Source: Candidatus Moranbacteria bacterium GW2011_GWE2_36_40
Lineage (GTDB): Bacteria > Patescibacteriota > Minisyncoccia > Moranbacterales > GWC2-37-73
Direction: 5' to 3'
Assembly: GCA_000991645.1 (NCBI GenBank)
Contig: LBRX01000044.1
Location: 1 to 8,452, forward strand
Length of the DNA: 8,452 bases
In this document: positions 7,242 to 8,452 of the stretch, piece after piece
Position numbering within the stretch: the first letter of the stretch is position 1
Layout: the number at the start of each line of letters is the position of its first letter
The notes under the pieces: model-generated
Database searches by the model: none
The model's input: the letters and a program-made list of their open reading frames with translations, nothing else
What the model was told of the DNA's origin: nothing
Program-made: the position numbers and the translations under genes

Positions 7242-7387
7242 TAGCTTTTCAGGCATTAGCTTTTTAGCTTTTCAGAGCGGACGGAACTCATTACTAAGCA
7301 ACATCTCTGGCATTAGCTTTTTAGCTTTTCAGAGAATATAAGATGCATTTAATTTAAAACCTAAGAAGCTAACGCCTAATAAGCTAA
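7242..7387. repeat. Cluster of TTAGCTT / AAGCTAA repeats filling the intergenic gap
   Basis: Two identical 26-bp direct repeats (7252-7277 and 7309-7334) are separated by 31 bp. Each contains TTAGCTT twice (7256-7262, 7264-7270; 7313-7319, 7321-7327). An 11-nt piece TAGCTTTTCAG also occurs alone at 7242-7252, directly after the stop codon. The reverse form AAGCTAA occurs at 7366-7372 and 7381-7387. The segment 7361-7376 pairs with the start of either direct repeat over 16 positions, with one A-C mismatch and one G-U pair in RNA. A hairpin could therefore form just before the ATG at 7392. It might act as a terminator, a leader structure, or the footprint of a small repeat family. The 150-bp gap holds no gene; a TATAAG at 7337-7342 is a weak -10 candidate. 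Confidence 0.8.
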
Positions 7388-7391
7388 TAAC

Positions 7392-8426
7392 ATGCCGAAA
7401 ATCCAAATTACTTCAAAAGGAATCAGAGCTGCTCTCAAAAAATACACACCCTATCAATCGCTGGTTGAATATATTTGGAATGGTTTTGATGCGCAAGCAT
7501 CAATCATTGAGATAAATTACGTTGCAAATGAACTTGGAGCCATAGAAAAAATTTCCATCAGTGACAATGGCTATGGAATTCCACACAGCAAATTACAAGA
7601 CAAATTCGAACCACTTTTTGAATCAAAAAAAGCACTTGAAAATAAACTCAAAAAAAATCTTTCTGCTATTCATGGAAAAAATGGCATTGGAAGATTGACC
7701 TTTTTTACTTTTGCCAGAAATGCTTCATGGGAAACAATATACACAGAAAATGAAAAGAATTTAACCTATGAAATTTATGCCAACGCTGAGAACATAAATC
7801 TTTACACCGGTGTAAATGCAGTTGCTCGCCAGACATCTGAAGCGACAGGAACAAAAGTAGCCTTCAGCGGAATTCATGGGCTTGTCTCCCACCAACTTGA
7901 AGAAAAATTCCAAGAATACATTCTTAAGGAATTCGCTTGGTTTTTGGCGCTAAACAGAAATAGAGATTTTAAAATCATCCTAAATGGAACTTCGATTGAT
8001 TTTAAAAATATCATTGCTGATAGTGAACAATTTGAACTTATTCATCCAGAATCTAACACGGTTTTTTTCCTTTATTATGTTCGCTGGGATCAACGACTTA
8101 ACAATGAGCCATCACGTTATTATTATCTGAATTCTGAGCACAAAGAGCGTTGGAAAGAGCCAACTGCCATCAAAAACAAGGGGGAGCAATTTTATCACAG
8201 CATCTTTATTGAAAGTGCATATTTTGATTCATTTGGTTTTCAGAGTTCAGAAGTTCAATCACAAGAAGCTCTGATTGTTGGCACGCGCTCGGATGCTCAA
8301 TTCAAATTTCTGCGGAAAAAACTAGCCAACATCCTACGCATCAAGCGCAGACCATTTGTGAATACCCTGTGGGTCTTTGGGGACACCACAGGGCGTCTAA
8401 TTAAATGCATGTTAGATTTCGAATAA
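7392..8426 (+). CDS. GHKL (Hsp90/MORC-like) ATPase module, probably 3'-truncated
   Basis: The 344-residue ORF begins with a clear Bergerat-fold ATPase. The N-box is E26-Y-I-W-N30-G-F-D33-A, where the Glu is the expected catalytic base and the Asn binds Mg. The G1 box is D58-N-G60-Y-G62-I-P, and the G2 lid is G95-K-N-G98-I-G100-R. The conserved Gly-Thr that closes the nucleotide site is G153-T154. The arrangement resembles the HATPase_c_3 class (Hsp90, MutL, MORC and prokaryotic paraMORC-like proteins) rather than histidine kinases; no kinase or response-regulator part is seen. Residues ~190-322 look like a transducer-type second domain ending in the basic helix KFLRKKLANILRIKRRPF. Proteins of this sort usually continue well beyond such a point. 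Here the last 21 residues lie in a GC-rich hairpin, hold the protein's only cysteine and do not resemble the rest. I infer loss of the C-terminal part, so function may be impaired. No Shine-Dalgarno sequence precedes the ATG. Confidence 0.8.
   Translation: MPKIQITSKGIRAALKKYTPYQSLVEYIWNGFDAQASIIEINYVANELGAIEKISISDNGYGIPHSKLQDKFEPLFESKKALENKLKKNLSAIHGKNGIGRLTFFTFARNASWETIYTENEKNLTYEIYANAENINLYTGVNAVARQTSEATGTKVAFSGIHGLVSHQLEEKFQEYILKEFAWFLALNRNRDFKIILNGTSIDFKNIIADSEQFELIHPESNTVFFLYYVRWDQRLNNEPSRYYYLNSEHKERWKEPTAIKNKGEQFYHSIFIESAYFDSFGFQSSEVQSQEALIVGTRSDAQFKFLRKKLANILRIKRRPFVNTLWVFGDTTGRLIKCMLDFE
8365..8393. repeat. GC-rich perfect-arm hairpin at the end of the GHKL gene
   Basis: CCCTGTGG (8365-8372) and CCACAGGG (8386-8393) are perfect 8-bp arms. 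Three further pairs (GTC 8373-8375 with GAC 8382-8384) extend the stem past one bulged A, leaving loop TTTGGG. The block is far richer in G/C than the sequence on either side, and AT-rich DNA resumes at about 8397. It looks like the subterminal hairpin of an IS200/IS605-like or REP-type element, or a nested repeat, rather than ordinary coding sequence. The rest of any element would lie beyond the window. Confidence 0.55.
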
Positions 8427-8452
8427 CTTGAGTTGTTTAATATCTTTTTCCC

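Noticed and set aside
7252..7334. Two 26-bp identical repeats with a 31-bp spacer, the geometry of a minimal CRISPR array
   Set aside because: The repeat is itself made of TTAGCTT sub-repeats, further partial and inverted copies lie beside it, only two units exist, and no cas gene is visible. It fits an intergenic repeat family instead.
1..8452. Possible alternative genetic code with UGA read as glycine or tryptophan, as in some CPR lineages
   Set aside because: All full-length proteins are intact under the standard bacterial code, tryptophan is encoded by TGG, and all visible stops are TAA. Nothing in the window requires recoding, although TGA is never tested as a stop here.

Overview
The window is AT-rich bacterial DNA (roughly mid-30s % GC by eye). 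It is densely coded, with short intergenic gaps, and every visible stop codon is TAA. Four traits together suggest an uncultivated, small-genome bacterium, possibly Patescibacteria/CPR: almost no Shine-Dalgarno sequences, very few cysteines, an AT-rich intergenic repeat cluster, and a MacB-type permease fragment. That placement is inference. There is no rRNA or marker gene here, and no tRNA, rRNA or cas gene was recognised.

Left part, minus strand (1-1588). A MacB/FtsX-type ABC permease runs off the left edge, with its N-terminal 195 residues visible. Upstream of it on the same strand is a three-pass membrane protein with a DUF2892 (YgaP-like) N-terminus and a long alpha-helical C-terminal domain.

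Divergent control region (1589-1776). This holds the best regulatory signal in the window: a consensus sigma-70 promoter (TTGACA, 17 bp, TATTAT) firing rightward. A perfect 16-bp palindrome, ATACCCCATGGGGTAT, lies in its spacer and overlaps the -10. The palindrome has the form of a CsoR/RcnR/CstR-family operator, the class that senses Cu(I), Ni/Co, persulfide or formaldehyde.

Central operon, plus strand (1777-6190). An HlyD-type membrane fusion protein overlaps by 14 nt an RND inner-membrane pump of 1084 aa whose proton-relay residues are intact. A rho-independent terminator follows. No outer-membrane channel gene and no CsoR-like regulator gene are present. The layout suggests a stress-inducible export system, with the DUF2892 protein and the ABC permease divergently placed across the same control region.

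Right part, plus strand (6207-8426). A compact two-HKD phospholipase D-family protein (cardiolipin synthase-like) may be read from a leaderless transcript. It is followed by a 150-bp gap filled with TTAGCTT/AAGCTAA repeats that can fold over the next start codon. The last gene encodes a GHKL (Hsp90/MORC-like) ATPase module. Its final ~20 codons sit in an abruptly GC-rich hairpin and do not look like the rest of the protein, suggesting a truncation or an inserted element end. Nothing is evident in the last 26 bases.
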